Assembly (NCBI RefSeq): GCF_035956715.1
Contig: NZ_CP108381.1
Location: 2,852,001 to 2,916,000, forward strand
Length of the DNA stretch: 64,000 nt
Reading direction: 5' to 3'
Source: Nocardia sp. NBC_01329
Lineage (GTDB): Bacteria; Actinomycetota; Actinomycetes; Mycobacteriales; Mycobacteriaceae
The notes under the pieces were generated by a model that had not been told where the DNA came from, did no database searches, and saw nothing but the letters and a program-made list of their open reading frames with translations. Position 1 is the stretch's first letter; every line of letters starts with the position of its first letter. The translations under genes and the position numbers were made by a program. Shown here piece by piece: positions 1-7,680 of this stretch.

Positions 1-98
1 ACCGACGGGTCGGGGCGGGCAGCGGCGAACTGCGGGTCGGTGCGGTACAACGCCGCGATGCGATGCTCGAGCCTGGATTCCCGCGTTTCAGTCGACAT
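1..98 (-). CDS. car: carboxylic acid reductase, N-terminal fragment (cut by window edge)
   Basis: Only the first 32 codons are visible; the gene runs off the left edge. The peptide begins MSTETRESRLEHRIAALYRT and continues with an AARPDPS stretch. This matches the start of Nocardia-type carboxylic acid reductases, which open with an (E/D)xRLxxRIAxLxxxDxQxxAARP segment before the adenylation domain. Such enzymes (A-PCP-reductase) reduce aromatic and aliphatic acids to aldehydes with ATP and NADPH. The gene is divergent from a TetR regulator and an aromatic-acid-type transporter, which fits the same substrate class. The call rests on a short N-terminus plus context; another adenylate-forming enzyme is possible. 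Confidence 0.5.
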   Translation of the reverse strand, partial: MSTETRESRLEHRIAALYRTDPQFAAARPDPS

Positions 99-148
99 CG
101 GACTCACCTTCGAAACTCGTAATTCGAAACTCGCAGGTGGCACTCTCG

Positions 149-174
149 AGTGTCATATGACACTGTCAAGTGTC
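149..174. promoter_or_regulatory. overlapping palindromic operator between car and tetR
   Basis: AGTGTCATATGACACT (149-164) is a perfect 16-bp palindrome. It overlaps GACACT-GTCA-AGTGTC (159-174), a second inverted repeat sharing the same GACACT half-site. Three half-sites in tandem, about 50 bp from the reductase start and 40 bp from the TetR start, suggest co-operative binding by the adjacent TetR regulator and control of both directions. Binding is inferred. Confidence 0.6.
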
Positions 175-213
175 GGAGCGGAGCTGTGGCGCGTCAAGAG
201 GAGAGTGGAGAAA

Positions 214-828
214 GTGACCGGTACCGCTGAACGGCACAGTTCAGTCCCATCGAGGCGGACGCGGGCCACGACCGACGCGATCGTCGACGCCGCGCGACGC
301 GCGATGCACGAGCACGGCCTGGATGTCACCGTCGACGAGATCGCGGCCCTTGCCGGAGTCGGCCGCCGCACCGTGTTCCGCCATTTCGCCACCCGCGAGA
401 ACCTCATCCAGGTAGCCATGGCGGCCGGTTTCGCCGACTTCTCCGACTCCCTCCCCCACTACGACGGCACCGACTGGCAGCAGTGGCTGACCGAACTGGT
501 GCGACAGGTGCACCACCGGACCGCCGAGGCGGGCCGGACCATCCGGCATCTGCGAACCCGCCGGCTGCCGCCCGGCCTCGCCGCAGCCCACGACGAGAAT
601 CTCGCCGCGCTACATCAGCTGTTCACCGCCGTCACCGGCACCGTATGGGCGGCGGCGGGCGGTTCCGGCACCCCACCGGAGCAGTTGCGCCGGACGGTCG
701 CCGCCCACCTGAGCCCGTTGTTCACCCAGGCGGTACTGCTCGATGCCGAGGGCACGCCGGAGTTCGCGGCCGAAATAGCCACCGCCGCCATCACCGCGAC
801 GCTGTATCGACTGCTCGACAACTCGTGA
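214..828 (+). CDS. TetR family transcriptional regulator
   Basis: This 204-residue protein has a TetR N-terminal helix-turn-helix at about residues 18-65, with the typical FRHFATRENLI recognition-helix end, and a variable C-terminal ligand domain. The GTG at 214 was chosen because AAGAGGAGAG (196-205) gives a good ribosome binding site. The earlier in-frame ATG at 157 lies inside the palindromic operator and has no ribosome binding site. Its stop codon overlaps the GTG of the MFS gene downstream, so the two are translationally coupled. It probably represses itself, the transporter and the divergent reductase, responding to a carboxylic acid or a derived thioester. Confidence 0.85.
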   Translation: MTGTAERHSSVPSRRTRATTDAIVDAARRAMHEHGLDVTVDEIAALAGVGRRTVFRHFATRENLIQVAMAAGFADFSDSLPHYDGTDWQQWLTELVRQVHHRTAEAGRTIRHLRTRRLPPGLAAAHDENLAALHQLFTAVTGTVWAAAGGSGTPPEQLRRTVAAHLSPLFTQAVLLDAEGTPEFAAEIATAAITATLYRLLDNS

Positions 829-2099
829 ACGGCCCCGAGGACGCCGCCGGGGGCCGACCCACCACAGACCTCTCCGGGAGCACCGCCACCCGCCCCGACC
901 GGGTCGTGCTCGCCCTGACGTTCGTCGCTGTCGTACTCGACGGCTACGACACCATCGCCCTGGGTCTCTCGATACCCGCGCTCGCCGAGGAATGGGGAGT
1001 GTCCGCATCACATTTCACCCCGGCGCTTTCGCTCACCAGCCTCGGCGTGGCACTGGGATATATCGCGGTCGGCCGGCTGGTCGCCCGGTTCGGGAGCAAA
1101 CGCGTCATCCTCGCCGCTGTTCTCCTGTTCACCGGCGGCTCGCTGTTGACCGCGGCGGCGCCCTCCCTCTGGGAGCTGACCGTGCTGCGCTTCGCCACCG
1201 GGCTCGGTCTCGGTGCGGTGATGCCCGCGGCCGTCGCCCATGCGACCGTCCTCAATCCGCCACGGTTGCGGCAGTCCATCGCGGTGTTCGTGACGATGGG
1301 CATCTCCCTCGGCGCGCTGCTCGCCGGTCTTCTCGGCAGCCGGCTCGTCGGCGCCTACGGATGGCAGTCGGTGTTCATCGCCGGCGGGCTGGCCTCGGCC
1401 GTCCTGTTCCCGCTGCTGTGGCTGGGGTTGCCGGATGAACGCACTGTCCTCGGTGCGGTCGAACCCACCGCCGCCCAACACGGCGCCTCCGTGGCCCGGC
1501 TCTTCGATCCGGGGGTACGAACCCGCACCGTACTGCTCTGGGGTTTCTCCTTCCTCATCTTCTCGGTGTACTACATCTTCTCGTCGTGGCTGCCGACACT
1601 ACTCACCAGTTACGGCTTCAGTACCGGGCTGGCCCCGCTGGGTTCGGCCGCGCTGGGCGTCGGCAGCATGATCGGGGCCGGACTGCTCATGGTGGGCGCG
1701 CTGCGCTTCCGGATGACCTCGGTGCTGGCGGCGACCACTGTCGCGGCCATCGTCTTCCTGACCGTTTCCGGTTTCCTCGGCGCGGACAAGGTCCTGCTGC
1801 TCATCGTGTTCGGTGGGGTCGGCCTGGGCCTGCAGGCGGGCATGATCGGGCAGGCGGCGGTCGCTGTCTCGCTGTATCCCGACCGGGCCGCGGCCACCGG
1901 GGTCGGGTGGGCGTCCTCGATGGGACGGCTGGGATCGGTACTGGGTCCGATCGTCGGTGGCGCGCTCATCGCACTCGGCGCTTCCACCAGCACAATCGTG
2001 CTCCTCGCGTGCCTCCCGGTGGTCGCCGCGCTCGTCCTCGTCATCGTGCTGGACCGCAGCACCGCCGATCCGACCGATCCAACGCCCGCGCACCACTGA
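825..2099 (+). CDS. MFS transporter, aromatic acid:H+ symporter type
   Basis: A 424-residue protein with about 12 hydrophobic segments. The first membrane segment ends in LDGYDTIALG (DGYD at residues 39-42), the signature of the aromatic acid:proton symporter family (PcaK, BenK, MhpT). A GRLVARFGSKR loop near residues 82-92 is the MFS 2-3 loop motif. The GTG at 825 overlaps the TetR stop, so the two genes form an operon. Uptake of a benzoate-like acid would supply the divergent carboxylic acid reductase; that link is inferred from gene order. Confidence 0.85.
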   Translation: MNGPEDAAGGRPTTDLSGSTATRPDRVVLALTFVAVVLDGYDTIALGLSIPALAEEWGVSASHFTPALSLTSLGVALGYIAVGRLVARFGSKRVILAAVLLFTGGSLLTAAAPSLWELTVLRFATGLGLGAVMPAAVAHATVLNPPRLRQSIAVFVTMGISLGALLAGLLGSRLVGAYGWQSVFIAGGLASAVLFPLLWLGLPDERTVLGAVEPTAAQHGASVARLFDPGVRTRTVLLWGFSFLIFSVYYIFSSWLPTLLTSYGFSTGLAPLGSAALGVGSMIGAGLLMVGALRFRMTSVLAATTVAAIVFLTVSGFLGADKVLLLIVFGGVGLGLQAGMIGQAAVAVSLYPDRAAATGVGWASSMGRLGSVLGPIVGGALIALGASTSTIVLLACLPVVAALVLVIVLDRSTADPTDPTPAHH

Positions 2100-2158
2100 C
2101 CACGACGACCGAGGCCGCGGTCAGCACCCGTGACGACCCGCGGTCCCGGGTATCGGAC

Positions 2159-2524
2159 TCAATCGCCGTGCGGGTGGTTCTTGTGCGGGTGCCTGATGGA
2201 GTCGCCACCCTTTGTCTCGTGCAGCCGGCCGAAGCGACTGGCCAGCAGATGCGCCATACTCTCGGCCGCGCCACGGCAGGCGTCGCTGATCGTGGCGGCG
2301 TCGTGGCTCACCGCGACTGGCTGTTGACCGGCTGGGCGGGCCTGCAATACGCATCGCTTGTCGCTCGGGCCGCCCTTGCCCGCGTTCTGGTCACTCAGGT
2401 GGGCTTCGACGCTGATGATCTGCTCGCTGAAGCGCGCGAGCGTCGAAGCGATCTCCTCCTCGACCTGGCGGATCAGTTTTTCGCCGCTGTCGATATTGCT
2501 GTCGGTGTTGATCTGAATCTGCAT
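2159..2524 (-). CDS. HPF/RaiA-like ribosome-associated protein
   Basis: The 121-residue product begins MQIQINTDSNID and continues with ISVEAHLSDQNAGKGG and DKRCVLQARPAGQQPVAVSH. This layout (beta strand, EAHLSD strand, KGG loop, CxxEARL-like strand) belongs to the short hibernation-promoting-factor/YfiA fold. Family members bind the small ribosomal subunit in stress or stationary phase. The C-terminus ends in a His/Lys-rich tail (HPHKNHPHGD), which is unusual. It is shorter than the long HPF forms and lacks their dimerisation domain. It stands alone and converges with the MFS gene. Confidence 0.7.
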   Translation of the reverse strand: MQIQINTDSNIDSGEKLIRQVEEEIASTLARFSEQIISVEAHLSDQNAGKGGPSDKRCVLQARPAGQQPVAVSHDAATISDACRGAAESMAHLLASRFGRLHETKGGDSIRHPHKNHPHGD

Positions 2525-2694
2525 GTGCGATCCATTCCGGTAGGTGGCGAACTGTTACCGACGAAGGCGGATTGTGTCCGGTGGCGCTGTTCCGGCAACG
2601 CCTCGGGCTATTCGATCCCGACGGAAGTGTTATAGCAATAGCCGATCAATTATCGGGACAATGAATTCGCGGCGTTGCGGCGCATTCCCGGCCT

Positions 2695-3051
2695 TCACCC
2701 CGGCGCAGAACCGGTCATCGGAATCTCTTCCGGTTCGAGCGGTGGCGGAGGCGGCACATCGACTCCCAGATTCAGCAGCGACGACCGGACCACAATGTCC
2801 CAGCTGGCGTGCTGGGGGGCGGCGAGCCGGCAGCGTCGTTCCGCGTCGGCGACCATTCGACGGTGCGCCTCCAGTTCGGCGGTCATCGCCGCTAGCTGCC
2901 GCGACAGCGGTTCGACCATCTGGGCGGCCGCCCGGGTCAGTACCGCGACGGCATCGGCACGGCGCTTACGCCTGTTGAAGATCCCGGCCGCGCATACCCC
3001 GCCGACGCCGGTGACCAGGCCGCCGAGGACAGATGCCACTTCGCTGATCAT
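2695..3051 (-). CDS. small membrane-anchored coiled-coil protein, possibly holin-like
   Basis: The product has 118 residues. A single hydrophobic segment spans about residues 5-25, followed by a basic NRRKRR stop-transfer, a helical region rich in Ala/Glu/Arg (about 30-75) and a Pro/Glu tail with VPPPPPLEPEEIP. A strong AAAGGAGGG precedes the ATG. It lies 40 bp downstream of an endolysin-type amidase on the same strand, so it may be the membrane partner of a lysis cassette. No family was recognised with confidence; the holin idea comes from position and topology only. Confidence 0.6.
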   Translation of the reverse strand: MISEVASVLGGLVTGVGGVCAAGIFNRRKRRADAVAVLTRAAAQMVEPLSRQLAAMTAELEAHRRMVADAERRCRLAAPQHASWDIVVRSSLLNLGVDVPPPPPLEPEEIPMTGSAPG

Positions 3052-3091
3052 GCTGCCCTCCTTTACAGCGGCAAGTCCGGCGTACCCTTCC

Positions 3092-3895
3092 TCAGGCGCG
3101 CTCGTCGGTAGCGGGGTCGCGGAAACCGGGGATCTTCAGGGCCGCGCCGATGACGCCGAGGGCTTCAGCGGTCGTACGGTCGCCCAGGAAATCCCAGCCG
3201 GGGAAGTTCGCCCCGCGGGCGGTCCCCGTACCGGAAAGCTGGTCCAGGGCCAGCCCGACGTGTTTGTCCAGATAGTGCAGCAATGTCCCGACCGTGACCT
3301 GATCACCCTGATAATTGGTGATCTTCTCTTCCAGAAACGCCATCTCGTCACCTCTTCCGTCGAGGATTGCCTGTACGTCCCGGCGGAAGGCGTTCATATC
3401 AATGCCCGCCGGATCGATTTTTCCTTCGCTCGAGTACTCCCGGTGCGCGACACAATCGCCTGCGCCGCGACCGATCCGCCGGAGCAGGGCGGCACAGCCA
3501 CGCTTGTACGCATCGAGCTGTACGGGAGTCCAGTCCCACGGCGGTGTCCCCCGCGAGACGGCTTCGATACCGATGGTGTGATAGTTCGCGTTGTCGGTGG
3601 GCCAGCCGGGCCAGCTGCCGCGCCCGGCGTGCCAGCAGACACCGACGGCGATCACCCGGTAGGTGCCGTCCTTCTCCAGAACCAGCTGCGCCAGCGGACC
3701 CGGCAGTCCGGGCCGGCCGTCCTGCACTATTCGCCAGTCGTTCGGACCACCTCCGGCCGTGTGATGACACAGCACACCACGAATATCGAGAAAGTCGCCG
3801 TGCCCGCGCTCGCGCCAGCCGTCGTGCTCGATCACCGTCAGGCCTGCGCCGCGCAGCACATCGGCCAGCCATACCGGGTCTCCGCTCCAGCCCAT
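3092..3895 (-). CDS. N-acetylmuramoyl-L-alanine amidase, actinophage endolysin type
   Basis: A 267-residue protein. The amidase_2/PGRP fold is shown by LCHHTAGGG (His 44-45), VCWHAGRG (His 89), HTIGIEAVS and a late VAHREY...GKIDPAG segment (His 151, Lys 159, Asp 161); the paired histidines and the late His/Asp are the usual zinc and catalytic positions. There is no signal peptide, as in phage endolysins. The C-terminal 80 residues form a separate region like those of actinophage lysins. ATG 3895 follows an AGGAGGG ribosome binding site. The endolysin, a small membrane protein and a divergent XRE gene suggest a prophage remnant or domesticated lysis module. Confidence 0.8.
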   Translation of the reverse strand: MGWSGDPVWLADVLRGAGLTVIEHDGWRERGHGDFLDIRGVLCHHTAGGGPNDWRIVQDGRPGLPGPLAQLVLEKDGTYRVIAVGVCWHAGRGSWPGWPTDNANYHTIGIEAVSRGTPPWDWTPVQLDAYKRGCAALLRRIGRGAGDCVAHREYSSEGKIDPAGIDMNAFRRDVQAILDGRGDEMAFLEEKITNYQGDQVTVGTLLHYLDKHVGLALDQLSGTGTARGANFPGWDFLGDRTTAEALGVIGAALKIPGFRDPATDERA

Positions 3896-4019
3896 CGGAC
3901 CCTCCTGTTCCCGTACCGGGAATCGGCGCCCGGGGCACCGGCCGCGCTTGCCGTGCGAACACAACCGGCGCCTTGGGGCGTGAACTGCGGTGATAGTCAA
4001 CCGCTCTACTCACCGTAGT

Positions 4020-4082
4020 CCCTTTTCGGTCTCTTTACAACCCCTTTTGGTCCCCTTGGAACCCAGTTCGGTCATCGTTCAC
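4020..4082 (+). repeat. three 21-bp direct repeats (candidate operator)
   Basis: Three consecutive 21-bp units occupy 4020-4040, 4041-4061 and 4062-4082. Each begins CCC and carries TTYGGTC at the same offset (GGTC at 4028, 4049 and 4070). The period equals two helical turns, so all copies face one side of the DNA. They lie between the leftward amidase gene and the rightward XRE regulator, where an operator is expected. Confidence 0.7.
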
Positions 4083-4146
4083 GAGATAGGAAGTCGGCCG
4101 ACGCGAAACTATCGGGCACTTGATTCAGAACCTGCCCGATCCCAGA

Positions 4147-4431
4147 ATGAACGACATGAATGCGACGCCCGCGGAGTCGGAGGAAGCGACCACCGAAGAG
4201 GCACGCCTGGACGCGGCACTGGGGGCCGAAGTACGCGCGATGCGGGCGCGGCGCGGCTGGAGCCAGGAGGCTCTGGCAGAGAAGACCGGCTACAACAAGA
4301 AGACCATCCTCCGGCTCGAGCGCGGCGAACGGGCGATGACGATGGCACAGATGTACAAGATCTGCCGGGCGTTCGGTATCCGACCGAGCGAACTAGTCGG
4401 TGCCGCGGAAAAAGAAATCGGTATCCAGTAA
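4147..4431 (+). CDS. XRE family helix-turn-helix regulator
   Basis: The 94-residue product contains a Cro/CI-type helix-turn-helix at about residues 27-82: LGAEVRAMRARRGWSQEALA, KTGYNKKTILRLERGER, then MYKICRAFGI. An acidic N-terminal extension precedes the domain. Starts at ATG 4147 or ATG 4156 are both possible; an in-frame TTG at 4120 is less likely. The three 21-bp direct repeats lie 65-127 bp upstream and are likely its binding sites. It is divergent from the amidase gene, so it may act as a phage-type repressor. The 3' end overlaps a small ORF on the other strand by 39 bp. Confidence 0.8.
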   Translation: MNDMNATPAESEEATTEEARLDAALGAEVRAMRARRGWSQEALAEKTGYNKKTILRLERGERAMTMAQMYKICRAFGIRPSELVGAAEKEIGIQ

Positions 4432-4557
4432 AGGGGACGGATCGACACCCCGCCGGCGGGCCTCGACGACGAACGCCGACACGGTCCGCGTGCTGAGATC
4501 ATCGTCCAGATAGTCCGCCATCGTCGCAGTAGGGCGGTCCGGAGCTTCGTTGCCCAT
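4393..4557 (-). CDS. hypothetical small protein overlapping the XRE gene
   Basis: A 54-codon frame starts MGNEAPDRPTATMADYLDDD and ends FFFRGTD. It has a balanced, acidic composition and actinobacterial third-position GC, unlike the Arg/Pro-rich shadow frames nearby. Its 3' end overlaps the 3' end of the convergent XRE gene by 39 bp. No family was recognised. A small acidic partner of the XRE protein is conceivable. Existence is moderately supported; no clear ribosome binding site was found. Confidence 0.4.
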   Translation of the reverse strand: MGNEAPDRPTATMADYLDDDLSTRTVSAFVVEARRRGVDPSPLLDTDFFFRGTD

Positions 4558-5328
4558 GAGCGTTTCCAGTTCTGACCGATCCACGCTCGCGAGGTTTCCC
4601 GCACCCCCGCGGAGCCCGACAGTTCCAACTCGACACTCTCTTGTGAGGCCGACGCGGTGCAATGGGCGAATTCGCCTATCGGATCAGCGCCGAGCTCCGC
4701 CGGAGCGCCGAGCCGACGCCGCACTGGGCTCGTCTGCCGCGCCGAGGGCCGACCCGATCGTGCGAACCCCGTACTCCCGGAACAATCTCGATATCCATAC
4801 CGACACCTTCCAGCTACCCGACCCCTGCCTCAGGCTCGTAGCCAGAGCCTGAGGCCGAGTGTAATTATTTTCCCGCTCGCCGCCTAGGTCCGGAAGGATC
4901 GGAGGACCAACACGTTTCGCCGACCAGGACCCCGAAACCCGCAAACCACCCGCTCGGCACCCCTTTTCGGCATCGCACGCCCGACGTGGCGTACTACTAC
5001 ACGAGCCCGGCCCGGTCGCCACTCGTCGTCGACCAAGGTGTAGCACCGGCTGTCATCGGCGCACAGCTGGGCGATCGGAATCCCCTGCGGTGCGGTACCC
5101 GGTCGGCAACGGACGGTAAAGGACTCGATGGTCGCACTGCCGAAAGCGGGCTACCGGCCGATTCCGAGAGCTGCCACGAACGCCGAGCAGTGGAATCCGG
5201 ACCGGCGCGCCGGCAGCCCCGCCGGCCCCACTCGAGAAGGCACATCCGACCGAAACGCATCCCAGCACGACCACGGCGACCCCGGGTCAGCAGAGAACCA
5301 ACGGGCGAAATCTACCGGCCCGCCGAGG
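4558..5328. other. intergenic stretch with a possible decayed small secreted-protein gene
   Basis: No intact gene is convincing here. On the minus strand one frame (about 5274-5150) starts VVLGCVSVGCAFSSGAGGAA, like a signal or lipoprotein leader. A different frame (about 5135-4886) continues as a well-composed segment with IPIAQLCADDSRCYTLVDDE and an end near 4886. The two parts would join with a single frame change near 5135. I read this as a possible frameshifted small exported protein; the rest of the stretch shows nothing clear. Confidence 0.25.
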
Positions 5329-6033
5329 TCATTCTGGAAGCGGTCCGTGCCGATCCAGGTGCAGATAGGTGTAGCCGGTTACGACGAGACAGACGGCGGT
5401 AGCCGTGATGAGCATCGCCCAGCCCGCGACGAGCAGGCTCAGCAGACCGCCCGCCAGTGCGCCGAGTACGAAACTCGAATACAGGAGGAAGTAACCGATC
5501 CAGTCCGCGTAATCACCGCCGCTGGCATGACGTTCGATCCCCTGCCCCAGCTTGACCAGGGTGCCTGTCACGTAGCTGAGCGGGACCGATACTTCGTCGT
5601 TCGCGAGGAACGAGGTGTTGAGGGCCCCGACGCCGAATGCGACGAAAAGGATGGGAACGAAGTCGATATCGCTCGGGTTCGCCCTATACAGGAACAGATC
5701 CGTTCCCGCCGCGATCGCCAGACAGACGGTGGTCAGCAGGGTCGGACCGTGCGGATGCCTGGCCCAGTAGCGGCGGCGGCACCACGAGGCGACGACGACC
5801 CCGGCCACGAACGCGGCGATCAATCCCAGGGCTGCTGCCGCCATATCGGGCTCGTCCCGGAAATACCCCAGCACCGCGCGCTCGGTGTTACCTGTCATGA
5901 ATGTGACGAAATAGCCCGCGGTGTGCGTGAACGCCGCCGCGCCGATGAGTCCGGCGAGCGCGGCGAGCACCCACGACAACCGCGCATCGGCGTCGAACAA
6001 TGCCGTCCTGCGAGACACATCCGGTTTCGGCAC
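5329..6033 (-). CDS. DUF1275 (YoaK family) membrane protein
   Basis: A 234-residue integral membrane protein with about six hydrophobic segments. GYFVTFMTGNTERA near residues 40-55 is the hallmark of DUF1275, and later VGALNTSF and LSYVTGTLVKLGQGI repeat the family pattern. The function of the family is not established. The gene stands alone, with a gap on each side. The start at 6033 gives the usual short cytoplasmic N-terminus. Confidence 0.85.
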   Translation of the reverse strand: MPKPDVSRRTALFDADARLSWVLAALAGLIGAAAFTHTAGYFVTFMTGNTERAVLGYFRDEPDMAAAALGLIAAFVAGVVVASWCRRRYWARHPHGPTLLTTVCLAIAAGTDLFLYRANPSDIDFVPILFVAFGVGALNTSFLANDEVSVPLSYVTGTLVKLGQGIERHASGGDYADWIGYFLLYSSFVLGALAGGLLSLLVAGWAMLITATAVCLVVTGYTYLHLDRHGPLPE

Positions 6034-6457
6034 GAGCCGGATCCTTCCGGTCGGTAGTAATCACTCCGGCCGATCATCCGGTGAATCACCGGCGAGCACT
6101 CGGGAGGTCACCGCGTGCCACGGTAGCGCTCATACCTCGATTCCCGGCCGACCACGGCCGATACGTGGTGTCGGTTTCGGGCCGAATCCGGTGCTTCCGG
6201 GAGCGACGGTCGGCGGCCGTATTTCGCCGGGCTCGACCTGATCCCAATCGTTGACAGATCCAGGGTCACCGGCGGCACATACCGCCGCGGACGAGGCCGG
6301 AAATCGCCCGGCCACCTGTTATCGGCCCCGTCACCGGTACCGCGCCGATCGCCTCGGATTCGGGCCGGCGCCGCGAACCCGCGGCCCGGCGGCCCCGCTC
6401 GCGCGAACTACGCGTTGACCTCTACACCACTCGCGTACGCACAGGAAACGGGAGACG
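6034..6457. other. intergenic region upstream of two monooxygenase genes
   Basis: About 420 bp between divergent genes. It should hold the promoters for the DUF1275 gene and the flavin monooxygenase pair. I saw no convincing palindrome, riboswitch core or small ORF. GGGAG just before 6458 serves as the ribosome binding site of the first monooxygenase. Confidence 0.4.
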
Positions 6458-7669
6458 ATGGCACCGAAAATACATCTCGGCGTAGCGCTCGACGGCGCGG
6501 GCCGGCATCCAGCCGCGTGGCGGGAGCCGAATTCCCGCCCGGCCGAACTCTTCAGCCCCCGATACTGGACCGATCTGGCCGTGACAGCCCAGCGCGGCCT
6601 GCTCGACTTCCTGACCGTCGACGACAGTCTCGCGGTCCCCGGGGACCGTCACGCACCGGCCGACGGTGCCCTCGACCGCGTCCGGGCCAGGATCGACGCC
6701 CAGCTGATCGCCGCCCGGCTCGCGCCGGTGACCCGGCACATCGGGCTCGTGCCGACCGTTACCACGACCCATACCGAGCCTTTCCACGTCTCCACATCGA
6801 TCGCCACGCTCGACCACACCTCACGCGGCCGGGCGGGCTGGCAGGTCAGAGTCTCGGGCACTGCGGAGGAAGCCGCCCATTTCGGGCGCCGCCCGCTACG
6901 CGAACTCACCACCGCCGAACTGGCGGAGGTCCGGACCACCGGCACCTTCCCGGGCTTTGTGCACGACCGGTTCGACGAAGCCGCCGACGCCGTGGAAGTG
7001 GTCCGGCGACTATGGGACAGCTGGGAGGACGACGCCGAGATCCGCGATGTGGCCACCCGGCGTTTCATCGATCGCGCCAAACTGCACCGCATCGATTTCG
7101 AGGGACGCTATTTCAGCGTCCGCGGACCATCGATCACGCCGCGGCCTCCGCAGGGCCAGCCGGTGGTGACCGCGCTCGCGCATGCGCCGTTGATCTACGA
7201 ATTCGCGGCGCGCAGCGCGGATCTGGTATTCATCACCCCGACCGGCGAAGGCAGCCTCGCCGCGATACTCGGCCAGGTGGCCGAGGCGGCGGCGCAGGTC
7301 GGGCGCGTGGGTGAACGCCTGCGTGTCTACGCCGACCTCGAGGTGTTCCTCGATACCGCCGCGGCGACCGGACCGCAGCGCCTGGCACGCCTCGACGATG
7401 CGGCCGGAGTCGAATATTTTTCCGATGCCCTCGTTTTCGCGGGAAGCGCCGACGAACTCGCCGATCTGCTCATCGACTGGAGCGGGCAGGGAATAGACGG
7501 CTTCCGCTTACGGCCCGGGGTAGCGATCGATGACCTGACCGCCATCGCCGACGACCTCGTTCCCATCTTGCAGCACCGTGGTGTCTTCCGTACCGCCTAC
7601 CCGGACGGCTCCCTGCGCGCGCTGCTCGGACTCCCCACCACTGTCCCCAACCGTTACGCGACTGCCTGA
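6458..7669 (+). CDS. LLM class flavin-dependent monooxygenase
   Basis: A 403-residue bacterial luciferase-like (TIM-barrel) protein of the NtaA/SnaA/DszA group. It starts KIHLGVALDGAGRHPAAWRE, then DFLTVDDSLAVPG, ARLAPVTRHIGLVPTVTTTHTEPFH and STSIATLDHTSRGRAGWQV, the usual order of FMN-binding and active-site loops. These enzymes use FMNH2 from a separate reductase and O2 to oxidise sulfonates, sulfides, aminocarboxylates or similar compounds. It lies 11 bp upstream of a second enzyme of the same class. No reductase gene is nearby, so the flavin donor must be elsewhere. The substrate cannot be told from sequence. Confidence 0.85.
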   Translation: MAPKIHLGVALDGAGRHPAAWREPNSRPAELFSPRYWTDLAVTAQRGLLDFLTVDDSLAVPGDRHAPADGALDRVRARIDAQLIAARLAPVTRHIGLVPTVTTTHTEPFHVSTSIATLDHTSRGRAGWQVRVSGTAEEAAHFGRRPLRELTTAELAEVRTTGTFPGFVHDRFDEAADAVEVVRRLWDSWEDDAEIRDVATRRFIDRAKLHRIDFEGRYFSVRGPSITPRPPQGQPVVTALAHAPLIYEFAARSADLVFITPTGEGSLAAILGQVAEAAAQVGRVGERLRVYADLEVFLDTAAATGPQRLARLDDAAGVEYFSDALVFAGSADELADLLIDWSGQGIDGFRLRPGVAIDDLTAIADDLVPILQHRGVFRTAYPDGSLRALLGLPTTVPNRYATA

Positions 7670-7680
7670 GCGAGGCCACC

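Noticed and set aside
4684..5046. 120-codon minus-strand frame
   Set aside because: High Arg/Ser/Gly, no family, no ribosome binding site; a different frame has better composition in part of the region.
6034..6457. Riboswitch upstream of the monooxygenase pair
   Set aside because: No recognisable conserved core or pairing pattern was found by eye.
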